64,000 nucleotides of DNA from Streptomyces griseoincarnatus (GTDB lineage: Bacteria > Actinomycetota > Actinomycetes > Streptomycetales > Streptomycetaceae). The notes beneath the pieces were generated by a model, which saw only the letters and a list, made by a program, of their open reading frames with translations, was not told the origin of the DNA and ran no database searches. Both the position numbers and the translations under genes were made by a program. This document shows positions 35,509 to 44,290 of this stretch, in pieces (position 1 is the stretch's first letter; every line of letters begins with the position of its first letter). The stretch spans positions 310,001 to 374,000 of the forward strand of contig BMTH01000008.1 in assembly GCA_014649575.1 (NCBI GenBank), in the 5' to 3' direction.

Positions 35509-36846
35509 TTGAGACAGAACAAGCCGGTATCCCGGATCGTCACTGCCGTCCTGGCAATGGTCCTGGCCTTGACCGGAACCATCGCCGCCGCGCCCGCACA
35601 GCCGGCCACCGCCGCATCGAGCCCGCTCGCCTCCTGCGAGAACCTGAACCTTCTGAAGAAGATCGGCTGTGTCAGGGACGCCCTGAAGAAGACCGCCGGC
35701 GTCGGTGCAGGAATGCCTGGACAAACCGCTGACCGAGCGCCCGGCCTGCCTTGAGGACCTGGTCCATCAGATAGCCGAACGCGGTGTCACCTGGTTTCTG
35801 GTACTGCACCTCATCCATGAGGCCCGCGACGGACAGCTCGATGCCCAGTACGCCTACGACGCCACCGTCAAGGCGTACGCGGCGCTGGATGACCCGTCAC
35901 TGCTGTTGACCGACGAGGCGCTTCGTACGAAGTTCCTCCAGTCCGCCGCGAAGGCGGAGAAGAAGGGCAAGGCCGCCGCCGCATTCGGCCGTGAGGCGGT
36001 GAAGGTCACCAAGTCGACCGCCAAACTGCTCAGGGACACGATGTACCTGATCAAGGAGCTGGAGGTCGGCAAGACCTACAAGGACATCATGAGTGCCCTG
36101 GACACCATGAACGCCGGCATGGCGCAAATGAACTCCGGGCTCGACCAGATGAACCAGGGTGTGGCGGAGGTCAACGCCGGACTCAAGCACGCAAACGCCG
36201 GCATCGACCGCGCCAACCGTGGCATGGCCCAGATGAACAAGGGGATCAGCGAGGCGAACAAGGCCCTGGCCGAGACCGACAAGGCCGTCAAGAACATGGC
36301 CAAGGGCTTCGAGCAGCTGAACCACATCACCCCCGGCCGGATCGACTTCGACTTCTCCAACCTGGACACCCTTCCACCGGTGAACCTCTGTCCGGCCTGG
36401 ACCGCGCCGTGGGAGCAGTCGTCATCCTGCGCACGATGAAGGCCGGGTACAAGGGCGCCGACAGCCTGTACAACGCCTCCCGGCTCACCGCAGTACTGAG
36501 CACCGCGGAGAAGGCCAACCCTCTCATCGACAGCCTGCGCAAGACCGGCAAGCTCCCTTCGAACTACGTGACGAAGAGCCAGGCCGCCCAGAAGGGCTGG
36601 GAACCGGGCAAGGCCCTCGGCAACCACGTGCCGGGCGGCCAGATCGGCGGCGACATCTTCCGCGACCCCGCCTCCATCGGCCTGCCCACCGAGTCGGGAC
36701 GTGTGTGGTACGAGGCCGATGTCGGCCTGACCAATACCATGAAGCGCTCCAAGCAGCCAGGCACGCGGCTGCTCTACTCCGACGACGGCCTGCTGTACGT
36801 GACCACCGACCACTACAAGACCGTCGATTATGTCGGCACCTACTGA
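35509..36846 (+). pseudogene. Frameshifted secreted polymorphic toxin with barnase domain
   Basis: A signal peptide (TTG start at 35509, GGGGGA just upstream) continues in one frame to about 35700. The reading then passes to the +1 frame (35702-36370, with a coiled heptad-repeat stalk) and returns to the first frame for the C-terminal part ending at 36846. That part is a barnase-type ribonuclease: LPSNYVTKSQAAQKGW, GGDIFRD, a Glu in WYEADVG, an Arg in TRLLYSDDG and a His in TTDHYKT. One extra base near 35700 and one missing C near 36368-36371 would restore a single frame of about 445 codons. The gene is therefore broken in this sequence, or the sequence has two errors. The cognate barstar gene follows directly. 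Confidence 0.8.
36107..36316 (+). repeat. Ten-heptad repeat in the toxin stalk
   Basis: Ten consecutive seven-residue units follow the pattern x-N-x-G-hydrophobic-x-x, beginning MNAGMAQ, MNSGLDQ and MNQGVAE. This predicts a long coiled coil or glycine-bearing helical stalk between the signal peptide and the barnase domain. Confidence 0.85.
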
Positions 36847-36861
36847 AAGATCCTGGCCGTG

Positions 36862-37194
36862 ATGACGGACGAGACAGACGGAACAAGCGAAGTGGAACCC
36901 ACGGTCCCCGACTCACTGGTCATCGACCTGACCGAGGTACGGGACGCCGAGGGCCTCCAACGACTCCTGCAGAGGGAGCTGCAGTTCCCCGACTTCTACG
37001 GCCGGAACTGGAACGCTTTCTGGGACGCGGTCACCGGCCTCGTCGACCTGCCGTACGAGCTGACCTTCACCGGATGGGACGCCTTCTCGGCGTCGCTCCC
37101 GGCAGAGGCCGGCACACTGCGTGAACTCCTCGACGACTACCTCAGCGAATACGGCCAGTACCACGCTGTCCCTCGCCGCATCCGCTACCAGTAG
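36862..37194 (+). CDS. Barstar-family ribonuclease inhibitor
   Basis: A 110-residue barstar. FYGRNWNAFWDAVTGLVDLP carries the Tyr, Trp and Asp that contact the barnase active site, and the LRELLDDY helix follows. It starts 16-19 bp after the toxin stop (GTG at 36859 or ATG at 36862) without a strong ribosome site, so it may be translationally coupled to the toxin. Its role is cytoplasmic immunity to the upstream barnase domain. Confidence 0.9.
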   Translation: MTDETDGTSEVEPTVPDSLVIDLTEVRDAEGLQRLLQRELQFPDFYGRNWNAFWDAVTGLVDLPYELTFTGWDAFSASLPAEAGTLRELLDDYLSEYGQYHAVPRRIRYQ

Positions 37195-37209
37195 TGCCGG
37201 CTCATCGCT

Positions 37210-37249
37210 CCGCGGTGGGTGCCGGCCCTCAGGCCCGCACCCACCGCGG
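37210..37249. terminator. Hairpin terminator after barstar
   Basis: CCGCGGTGGGTGC (37210-37222) pairs with GCACCCACCGCGG (37237-37249), a 13-bp stem between convergent genes. Confidence 0.8.
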
Positions 37250-37309
37250 GGCTCATCCGGCCGGGTCCAGGGCCCGGACGGGTTGGCGCGGTACGTCCAC
37301 GCGACGGCG

Positions 37310-38218
37310 TCAGAGTTCGGCGGTGGTCGCCGTCGCCGGGTGGAAGTTGACCCGTTCCCTGACGACCGGGAAGCCCGCCTCGGCGAAGCACGCGGCCATC
37401 GGGATGTTGCCCCGGTCGGTCGCCGCGCTGATGTGCTCCGCCCCCTGTTCGACCAGGTGGCGGGTGCATTCGACGAGCAGGTCGTAGGCGTAGCCGTGGC
37501 CGCGGTGTTCCGGGACCACTCCGATGAAGCCGATGGTGGGGCCCGAGGGGTTGTGGGCCGGGATGTGGATGCCGGCCAGGTCGCCGTCCGGGGTGTGCGC
37601 GGTGCGCCACCAGTCACGCGGGGACGGGCACCAGTGGAAGAAGTCGAGCTCCTCCTGCGCCGCCTGGTCGAGGCCGCCCTCCTCGACGGCCTTGAGCGCG
37701 TGGGCGTCCAGGGTCACGGAGTGGATGCGGCGCAGCGCGTCGAAGAAGACGGTGTCGTCGGGTTCGGGGCGGAAGTTCAGGCGGCCGGGGCGGTCGGGGA
37801 GGCCCCGGTCAGGGGTCCAGCGGTACAGGAAGCGTTCCACCAGGAGTTCGTAGCCGGCGGCGCGTGCGGCGGTGAAGCGCGCCTCGGCGGCCGCGCGCAG
37901 GACGGGGTCGTCCCGCCAGCCGCCGGGCAGGTTGATCTCGAGCTCGACCTGCCGGGGCGCGGAGCGCAGCAGTTCGGCTCCGGCCTTCTCCTCGCCCTCG
38001 GCCACGTCGAACCAGTTGATGTTGACGGGCTCCGGGTCGTCGGGCCCGCCCCACCACGCCCCGCGTGCCACGACCTCGCCGTCGCGCAGGACGACGCGCT
38101 TCCAGTCGGGGCGGAAGCGGGTGCGCCGGTGGGCCTCACGGGCCCCCAGCGGGTCGGGAAGCGCGTCGAACAGGTGGGCGTCGCTCGCGGAGAGCGTACG
38201 GATGACCAGATCGGTCAT
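37310..38218 (-). CDS. GNAT-family N-acetyltransferase
   Basis: A 302-residue protein. The C-terminal GNAT domain contains IGFIGVVPEHRGHGYAYDLL, the acetyl-CoA pyrophosphate loop. The N-terminal half looks like a second, degenerate GNAT unit, as in other double-GNAT proteins. GGAGG lies five bases before the ATG at 38218. Substrate unknown. It is a single gene between a convergent barstar and an XRE regulator on the same strand. Confidence 0.85.
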   Translation of the reverse strand: MTDLVIRTLSASDAHLFDALPDPLGAREAHRRTRFRPDWKRVVLRDGEVVARGAWWGGPDDPEPVNINWFDVAEGEEKAGAELLRSAPRQVELEINLPGGWRDDPVLRAAAEARFTAARAAGYELLVERFLYRWTPDRGLPDRPGRLNFRPEPDDTVFFDALRRIHSVTLDAHALKAVEEGGLDQAAQEELDFFHWCPSPRDWWRTAHTPDGDLAGIHIPAHNPSGPTIGFIGVVPEHRGHGYAYDLLVECTRHLVEQGAEHISAATDRGNIPMAACFAEAGFPVVRERVNFHPATATTAEL

Positions 38219-38237
38219 GGGATCCTCCAGGATGCGT

Positions 38238-38257
38238 GCAGCAGGGTCGCCTGCTGC
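38238..38257. terminator. Short hairpin after the XRE regulator gene
   Basis: GCAGCAGG and CCTGCTGC form an 8-bp perfect stem with tetraloop GTCG. It may terminate the XRE gene or act in the leader of the acetyltransferase gene. Confidence 0.45.
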
Positions 38258-38362
38258 CGCTCGGAGCGCTCCCGGTCAGAACTCGTCGCGCACGCCGGGA
38301 CGGTGGGGAAGGGAGCGCTGGAAAGGTGGGAACCGCACGGCACTCGCCTCCTTCCGTCCGAG

Positions 38363-39256
38363 TCAGGGCGTGGGAGCACACGCTACGGGGGTGTCCACGA
38401 TTCGTCCACGGCATTTGAGTGCTTCCAGGGCCACCGCCGAGGGCGAGCCTGGTTCCGCCGTGAAGGTGACCAGGGACTGGTGCGGCTCCTTCGGGACGTC
38501 GAACGTCTGCTGGGTGACGGTCAGTTCACCGACGGCCGGGTGGGAGAGCGTGTGCACGTCGCGGCCACAGGGAGCGACGGTGTGGGCGTCCCACATGCTC
38601 CTGAACTCCTGGCTCAGCGCCGTCAGTTCGGCGATCAGCGCGGCGAGGTGTGTGTCGCCCGGGTTGCGGGCGGTCAGGATCCGGAGGTTGCCGACCACCG
38701 CGCGTGCCTTCGCCGGCCAGTCGCGGTAGAGGGCGCGGGTGGGGGCGTCCAGGAAGACCAGGCGGGACAGGTTGGGCCGGGTGCCCGGGGATTCGGGCGC
38801 GGCGAAGTCCAGGTGCGCGGCGAGGAGGGCGTGGCCGGTGCGGTTCCAGGCCAGTACGTCGTTACGGCGGCCGACGACCAGGGCGGGCACGTGGACGGCC
38901 ATCGTGGTCAGCAATGTACGCAGGTCGGCGGACACCTTCTCGTCGTCGCCGGATGTGGCCGGGCGGGTGCGGTGACCGGTCGTCGGGGACAGGTCGTGCA
39001 GGTGGTCCCGCTCGGCCGGGGACAGGTGCAACGCCCGTGCCAGCGCGTCGAGGACTTCGGGTGAGGCGTTGCCCTGTTGGCCCTGTTCGAGCCGCGTGTA
39101 GTACCCGGCGCTGACGCCCGCGAGCAGCGCGACCTCCTCCCGGCGTAGCCCGGGGACGCGCCGCCGGTCCCCGTACCGGGGCAGGCCGACGTCGTCGGGG
39201 CTCAGCCGCGCCCGCCGCGCCTTCAGGAACGCGCCGAGCGGTGATGTGCGGTCCAT
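38363..39256 (-). CDS. XRE-family regulator with MmyB-like ligand domain
   Basis: A 297-residue regulator. The helix-turn-helix (about 20-85) includes LRREEVALLAGVSAGYYTRL and QGNASPEVLDALARAL. The C-terminal MmyB-like PAS-fold domain includes VVGRRNDVLAWNRTGHALLA and NLSRLVFLDAPTRALYRDW. Such proteins usually control a divergent oxidoreductase or hydrolase gene. Here the divergent neighbour, 167 bp away, is an MBL-fold hydrolase, the probable target. Confidence 0.9.
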   Translation of the reverse strand: MDRTSPLGAFLKARRARLSPDDVGLPRYGDRRRVPGLRREEVALLAGVSAGYYTRLEQGQQGNASPEVLDALARALHLSPAERDHLHDLSPTTGHRTRPATSGDDEKVSADLRTLLTTMAVHVPALVVGRRNDVLAWNRTGHALLAAHLDFAAPESPGTRPNLSRLVFLDAPTRALYRDWPAKARAVVGNLRILTARNPGDTHLAALIAELTALSQEFRSMWDAHTVAPCGRDVHTLSHPAVGELTVTQQTFDVPKEPHQSLVTFTAEPGSPSAVALEALKCRGRIVDTPVACAPTP

Positions 39257-39423
39257 GCGCCCAGTATGCGCGGGAGCGGTGTCCCGCAGCCTGCACCTGT
39301 CAGGGGTAGGCAGGGGCGGGGCTGGTCCCGCGGGGCGGGGGGCCGCAGAGTCGGTCGTACGGCCGCCCCGTTCTCCGTGGAAGCGGTCCGCCACCCTGCC
39401 CCGGCCCCGTACGAGGGAGACCC

Positions 39424-40356
39424 ATGCCCACCGCCCGCACAGCATCGCCCCAGGTCACCACGCTCCGTCTCGGAGACGTCGAGATCACCCGGGTGATCGA
39501 GTTCTCCGACATCTCCCCGATGACGACCGACGTGTTCTTTCCCGGCACTACGCCGGAGGAGTGGAGGCGGCACGCCGCGCTGCTGGACCCGGACCACTGG
39601 GACGCCCGTACCGATCTCACCCGGGTCGCCACCCAGTCGTGGGTGCTGCGCAGTGAGGGCCGGGTCGTCGTCATCGACACAGGGGCGGGGAACGGCAAGT
39701 ACCGTCCCCTGCAACCGATCTGGTCGTATCTGGACACCGGCTACCTGGCCAACCTCGCCGCCGCCGGCGTCCGCCCGGAGGACGTCGACCTCGTCGTCAA
39801 CACCCACCTGCACGACGACCACGTCGGCTGGAACACCTGCCTCGACGGCCGCGACTGGGTGCCCACCTTCCCCAACGCCACGTATCTGATGCCGGCGATC
39901 GACGTGACGTACTGGCATCCCGACAACCTGCACCGCACACAGTTCGGGCGGGGCAACCAGAACGTGTACGAGGACAGCGTCCAGCCCGTGATCGACGCGG
40001 GGCTCGTCACGACCTGGGAGAGCTCCTACGTCATCGACGGCAACCTCCGGCTCGAGCCCGCCCCCGGCCACACCCCGGGTTCGGCGGTCGTCCACCTGGA
40101 GTCCGGGGGCGAGCGTGCGGTGTTCGCCGGGGACCTGCTGCACGGCGCGATCCAGATCCACGAACCGCATCTGAACAGCTGCTTCGAGGAGGACGAGGAG
40201 GGCGCCCGTGCCAGCCGCGCACGGATGTTCGCGTACGCGGCCGACCACCGCGCCCTGGTGTTCCCCGCCCATCTGCCGGGGCAGGGCGCCTTCGAGATCC
40301 GGCGGGAGGGCAGCGGTTTCGGGCTCGCCCGGTGGGCGCCGTTCTCCCGTACCTGA
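39424..40356 (+). CDS. MBL-fold metallohydrolase
   Basis: A 310-residue metallo-beta-lactamase-fold protein with VVNTHLHDDHVGWNT, a His in PAPGHTPGSAVVHL, GDLLH and a late FPAHLPG His. All ligands for two metal ions appear present. Related proteins are lactonases or other ester hydrolases. A GGGAGA sequence lies just before the ATG. Probably controlled by the divergent XRE/MmyB-like regulator. Confidence 0.88.
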   Translation: MPTARTASPQVTTLRLGDVEITRVIEFSDISPMTTDVFFPGTTPEEWRRHAALLDPDHWDARTDLTRVATQSWVLRSEGRVVVIDTGAGNGKYRPLQPIWSYLDTGYLANLAAAGVRPEDVDLVVNTHLHDDHVGWNTCLDGRDWVPTFPNATYLMPAIDVTYWHPDNLHRTQFGRGNQNVYEDSVQPVIDAGLVTTWESSYVIDGNLRLEPAPGHTPGSAVVHLESGGERAVFAGDLLHGAIQIHEPHLNSCFEEDEEGARASRARMFAYAADHRALVFPAHLPGQGAFEIRREGSGFGLARWAPFSRT

Positions 40357-40385
40357 CCGCCGGTCAGTGGCCGCGTCGCAGCGGC

Positions 40386-40910
40386 TCACTGAACGCTGGT
40401 GCGGGCCACGGCCTCCAGTTGTCCGGGGTTCACCGGTTCCTGCGTCGCGTCGCGCGTCAGCGTGAGGCCGGTGCCCGTACTGTCCGCCCGCCGGACGGCG
40501 CCGTGCCTGTTCTCCCACTCGATGAAGCTGCCGGGGGCGCCGTCGAGCAGCCCCAGTTCCCGCACCAACGTGTCCAGGGGGGCGAAGCCGCGGGCGTCGC
40601 CCTTGCTCATGCTCCGGGTTCGGGTGTTGTGGTAGCGCATCTTGACGAACGGCACCTCGGTACGGTCGAGCTTGTTCGGCTGCAGCATCTTCCGGAACCT
40701 GCCCCATGCCTCCTCCTCGTTCTCCCTGCCCGAGATCTCACTGGTGAAGGCGGGGAAGACGGCGTAGGTGACCGCGGACAGCTCGGGGTTCTCGGTGGCG
40801 TGGTAGCCGTGCACCTCGGCTGCCGCCACCCCCACGGTGTCGAAGGGTGTCCCGTCGTGCTGGAAGCCGCCGACGGCCACCAGGGGGCTGCTGCTGATGG
40901 TGCGGGTCAA
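40386..40910 (-). pseudogene. N-terminally truncated hypothetical protein
   Basis: An open frame of about 174 codons with good amino-acid character (SEISGRENEEEAWGRF, VKMRYHNTRTRSMSKG, GFAPLDTLVRELGLL) but no proper start: the first candidate is a TTG at 40910 without a ribosome site. It resembles the C-terminal half of a Streptomyces exported-protein family of unknown function, recalled only loosely. The missing 5' end lies exactly where the MFS gene begins, on the opposite strand. Confidence 0.5.
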
Positions 40911-40970
40911 GTCGAGTGGTCGTTGGTCCGACTCACTACGCTGAGCGCCTTCGCACCTCGGGAGGTTCGG

Positions 40971-42251
40971 TTGGTACGGCGGAGCACGCTCGGACAGGAC
41001 TTCCGACGGTTGTGGGCAGCCTATGCGGTCAGCGCAGCAGGCAGTGCCATCGGCATGGGGGCGTTGCCGCTGATCGCCCTGCTGGTGCTGGATTCCTCGG
41101 CGTTTCAGGTCTCGGTGCTCGCTGCGTTCTCTGCGGTGGCCAGCGCGGTGATCGCTCTGCCGCTCGGTGTGCGCATCGAGCACCAGTACAAGCGGCCGGT
41201 CATGATCACTGCCGATCTGACCCGCTGCCTGTTACTGGCGAGCGTTCCCGTCGCCATGGCCTTCGACAGGCTCACCTTCACCCAGCTGTGCGTCATCGGC
41301 GTTCTCCAGACGGCCACGTCTGTCGCGTTCGACGCGGCGAGCGGTGCGCATTTGAAGGCACTCGTCCCGCCCGAGCACCGTCTTCGCGCCAACAGCCTGT
41401 TCGAGACGACGAACTGGATCAGCGTCAGTGCCGGCCCGCCCGTCGGCGGGCTTCTCATCGGGATCCTGGGCGCGGCGGCCACGATGGTGGTCGACGCGCT
41501 GTCCTTCCTCGGATCGGCTGTGGGCATCCGTCGCATCCGGCGGCCTGAACCCGCGCCACCGGCACGATCCGCCACCGCTCACCTTGGCCGGGACATCGCG
41601 GTCGGCTGGCAGTACCTCCTACGCCACCCAGGGCTTCGGGCGCTGTTCTTCAACGCGCTGCTCTTCGGCGGATCCGTCATGATGGCCTCCCCGCTGATGG
41701 CCGTCCTCATGCTGGATGACCTCGGACTGGCACCGTGGCAGTACGGACTCGCCCTTGGACTGCCGTGCCTGGGCGGTGTACTGGGCGCACGCCTGACTCC
41801 GCTCCTCACCCGGCGCTTCGGACAGCGTCGCATTCTGCTGGTGTCCGGTGTGGCACGCACGCTGTGGACGATCCTGCTGCCGCTGACGCCCTCCGGCGCC
41901 CTCGGCCTGTTCATCATCGTGGCCGCCGAATTCGGCTTGCTCCTCTCCGCCGGGGTCTTCAACCCGTCGTTCACCACCTATCGCATGGCAGCCACACCAG
42001 ACGCCTTCATGTCCCGAGTCGGCACCTCGTGGTCGGTGGGCGCGAAGACATGCCAGGCCGCATTCGTAATCGCCGGTGGCCTCATCGCCACCGCCGCAGG
42101 CGTACGCGGCGCCCTGCTCATCGCCGGCCTGCTGTGCATGGCGAGCGCGCTGCTCCTGCCATGGCGAAGGGCACGCTTGTCCAGCGGGCATGTTTCCTTG
42201 CCTACGACAGAAGCGGTTCCGTCCCCGGCCACGGACAGCCCAGCCACGTAG
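40971..42251 (+). CDS. MFS exporter (drug-efflux type)
   Basis: A transporter of about 426 residues with twelve predicted helices. FRRLWAAYAVSAAGSAIGMG opens helix 1, and the architecture matches the MFS_3/enterobactin-exporter-like group. GGGAGG lies five bases before the TTG at 40971. The base composition is slightly less GC-rich than the neighbours. Remnants of other genes lie on both sides, so it may have been inserted. Substrate unknown; no regulator gene is adjacent. Confidence 0.83.
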   Translation: MVRRSTLGQDFRRLWAAYAVSAAGSAIGMGALPLIALLVLDSSAFQVSVLAAFSAVASAVIALPLGVRIEHQYKRPVMITADLTRCLLLASVPVAMAFDRLTFTQLCVIGVLQTATSVAFDAASGAHLKALVPPEHRLRANSLFETTNWISVSAGPPVGGLLIGILGAAATMVVDALSFLGSAVGIRRIRRPEPAPPARSATAHLGRDIAVGWQYLLRHPGLRALFFNALLFGGSVMMASPLMAVLMLDDLGLAPWQYGLALGLPCLGGVLGARLTPLLTRRFGQRRILLVSGVARTLWTILLPLTPSGALGLFIIVAAEFGLLLSAGVFNPSFTTYRMAATPDAFMSRVGTSWSVGAKTCQAAFVIAGGLIATAAGVRGALLIAGLLCMASALLLPWRRARLSSGHVSLPTTEAVPSPATDSPAT

Positions 42252-42292
42252 CGGCTTCCTGGACTGCAGGGACGAGACTTCGTCAACCCGGC

Positions 42293-42577
42293 TTAGTGTC
42301 CGCGTCTTTGACGACGGCCTACAGGGCCACAAGCACATGGCCAAACCTTCCACCTCCTTCGTCCCCTGCCGTCCCGCGCATCGACGAACCGGCCCGTCCA
42401 GCCGTCCTGGTCCGAGAGGAAAGGGATCCACTCGCTGCGCCAGAACGGCGCGTCCGGCTGGTCCGGCGGGTCGAAGCCCGCGGGCGAGTGCCGGTTCGCG
42501 TACAGCCTCTCCATCGCGCGGACGCCCAGGAAGAAGCTGCCCTCGTCCGGGAAGCCGCCGAAGCCGCAGCGTTGCAC
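42293..42577 (-). pseudogene. Fragment resembling SMI1/KNR4 (SUKH) immunity protein
   Basis: An open frame upstream of and through the GTG at 42577 encodes GFGGFPDEGSFFLGVRAMER and a later EWIPFLSDQDGWTGRFVDAR, the type of Trp-Ile-Pro plus aspartate-rich strand seen in SUKH proteins. After residue 72 the sequence loses family character and becomes basic, suggesting a frameshift or deletion. SUKH proteins often serve as immunity proteins against polymorphic toxins. Confidence 0.4.
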
Positions 42578-42661
42578 CTCGTCGTCCGCCTCGTCCTCGG
42601 GGATGTCGAGGTTGTTGTCACGTTCATGCCCCGCTTCCCCTCCTGCGCTCCTCGACAGCCG

Positions 42662-43135
42662 TCACCCCAGCGGGACTTCGCACCACACCGTCTTCGTGTA
42701 CGGGTCCCCCGCCGTCGCGCCCCAGTGGGTGGACAAGGACTCGACCAGGAGCAGGCCCCGGCCCGACTCCGTTTCGGGGTCGGCCGGAGTGAGCGTGCCG
42801 GGGAGCGGGGGGCTGCGGTCCGGGCGGGCGTCCGTGACCTCGATACGGAGCGTGGCGTCCTCCGCGTACAGGGTCAGGCGCAGGGCGAAGTCCCGGCCCC
42901 GTACCTGTCCGTGACGTACGGCGTTCGCGGCCAGCTCGGCCACCAGCAGGGACGCCGTGCGGTTGCCCTCGCAGTCGTACGGCCAGCCCCACGACGTCAG
43001 TTGCTCCGCGGCAAGGTGCCGGGCCAGCCGGGCTCCCCTCGCCGTCGACGACAGGCGGATGCGGAAGTGGCGGGCGGGGCCGGTGTGTTCGTCCACCGGG
43101 GCGATCTCGACGTTCATGTCACTCAGCGTGGTCAT
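42662..43135 (-). CDS. HATPase-type regulatory ATP-binding protein
   Basis: A 157-residue GHKL ATPase domain without a kinase core. Motifs are LLVAELAANAVRHG (N box) and TESGRGLLLVESLS (G2 box). Such small proteins are related to anti-sigma factors and are typical partners of XRE/DUF5753 and DUF397 genes in Streptomyces. The ATG at 43135 has GGAG four bases upstream; an ATG at 43117 is possible. It is divergent from the XRE gene. Confidence 0.87.
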   Translation of the reverse strand: MTTLSDMNVEIAPVDEHTGPARHFRIRLSSTARGARLARHLAAEQLTSWGWPYDCEGNRTASLLVAELAANAVRHGQVRGRDFALRLTLYAEDATLRIEVTDARPDRSPPLPGTLTPADPETESGRGLLLVESLSTHWGATAGDPYTKTVWCEVPLG

Positions 43136-43265
43136 CCGGCTCCGTCGTGAACAGTCCCGGCGACCGGACCCGCACGCGCCGTACGGAAGCCGTCCGGGCC
43201 TGTCCGGGTCGCGACGCGTGACATCCGGCGCCCGGCGTGAGTTGTGCACCTGGAGGTGTGGGGAC

Positions 43266-44096
43266 ATGAGCGTGGAGCCTTACGGGGCGGACGAGGAGTC
43301 GGCGGCGGTGCTGCGGACCGTCGGCCGCGTCATCAAGATGTGCCGCGAGCGGGCGGGGCTGACCCAGGCCGCCCTCGGCGCGCAGATCGGGTACAGCGAG
43401 GAGCAGGTCTCCTCCGTCGAACGGGGGCGGCGGGCGCCGATGGAGGAGTTCCTCGACGCCGCCGACCGCGTCCTGGAGGCCAACAGCCTCATCAGCGCCC
43501 TGAAGGGGGACGTGGAGAAGGCCCGCTTCCCGAAGAAGGTGCGGGACTTGGCCAAGCTGGAGGCCGAGGCGGTCGAGATCTGCGCCTACGACAACTCCGT
43601 CGTCAACGGTTTGCTACAGACCGAGGAGTACCTCCGGGCTGTGTTCGGCTCTCGGCGCCCGGCGTTCTCGGAGGAGGAGGTGGACCAACTCGTCGCCGCC
43701 CGCCTGGCCCGGCAGCGCGTCGTCGAAGGCACGCCGCCCTGCACCGCCTTCAGCTTCGTGCATGATGAGGCTGCGCTGAGGCGGCGGGTCGGGGGCAAAA
43801 TGGTGCTGCGCCGACAGCTCGAACGGCTGTTGGATGTGGGGCAGAGGCGAAATGTGGAGATCCAGGTTCTTCCTCTGGATCGTGAGGACAACGCCGGGCT
43901 CGGCGGGCCGTTCCATCTGCTGCGGCTCAGGGAGGGCAGCACAGTGGCGCACAACGAGGTCCAGCGGACCAGCCGTCTGATCTCGGAGAGGAGGGAGATC
44001 CAGATCCTGGAGCTGCGGTACGGAGTCATCCGGGCGCAGGCCCTTCCGCCACGTGAGTCACTGGCCTTCATCGAGAAGATCCTGGGAGAGACATGA
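43266..44096 (+). CDS. XRE regulator with DUF5753 domain
   Basis: A 276-residue protein with an N-terminal helix-turn-helix (about 15-70, GLTQAALGAQIGYSEEQVSS) and a DUF5753 domain (about 90-270, with NGLLQTEEYLRAVF and the late GPFHLLRL). This is the central regulator of abaA/whiJ-like loci that affect development or antibiotic production. GGAGG lies nine bases before the ATG. Its stop overlaps the DUF397 start (ATGA). Confidence 0.92.
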   Translation: MSVEPYGADEESAAVLRTVGRVIKMCRERAGLTQAALGAQIGYSEEQVSSVERGRRAPMEEFLDAADRVLEANSLISALKGDVEKARFPKKVRDLAKLEAEAVEICAYDNSVVNGLLQTEEYLRAVFGSRRPAFSEEEVDQLVAARLARQRVVEGTPPCTAFSFVHDEAALRRRVGGKMVLRRQLERLLDVGQRRNVEIQVLPLDREDNAGLGGPFHLLRLREGSTVAHNEVQRTSRLISERREIQILELRYGVIRAQALPPRESLAFIEKILGET

Positions 44097-44290
44097 CTGC
44101 GAAGTCCCGCACGGAGCTGACCTGGTTCAAGAGCAGCCACAGCACCGACGACGGCCCTGCCTGTGTGGAGGTGGCCGCCACCCCGGACACCATCCACATC
44201 CGCGACTCCAAGCACATAGAAGGCCCCCACCTCACCTTCACCCCCACCCAATGGGCCGCCTTCCTCCCCTACGCGTCCGGACGCCGATGA
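44093..44290 (+). CDS. DUF397 protein
   Basis: A 65-residue DUF397 member: WFKSSHSTDDGPACVEVA at the start, IHIRDSKH in the middle and TPTQWAAFL near the end. These small proteins accompany XRE/DUF5753 regulators and may act as their partners. Four-base overlaps join it to the genes before and after, so translation is coupled. Confidence 0.93.
   Translation: MTAKSRTELTWFKSSHSTDDGPACVEVAATPDTIHIRDSKHIEGPHLTFTPTQWAAFLPYASGRR

Noticed and set aside
35690..35760. Programmed ribosomal frameshift in the toxin gene
   Set aside because: No slippery heptamer or downstream structure of the usual type is visible, and a second shift in the opposite sense would also be needed.
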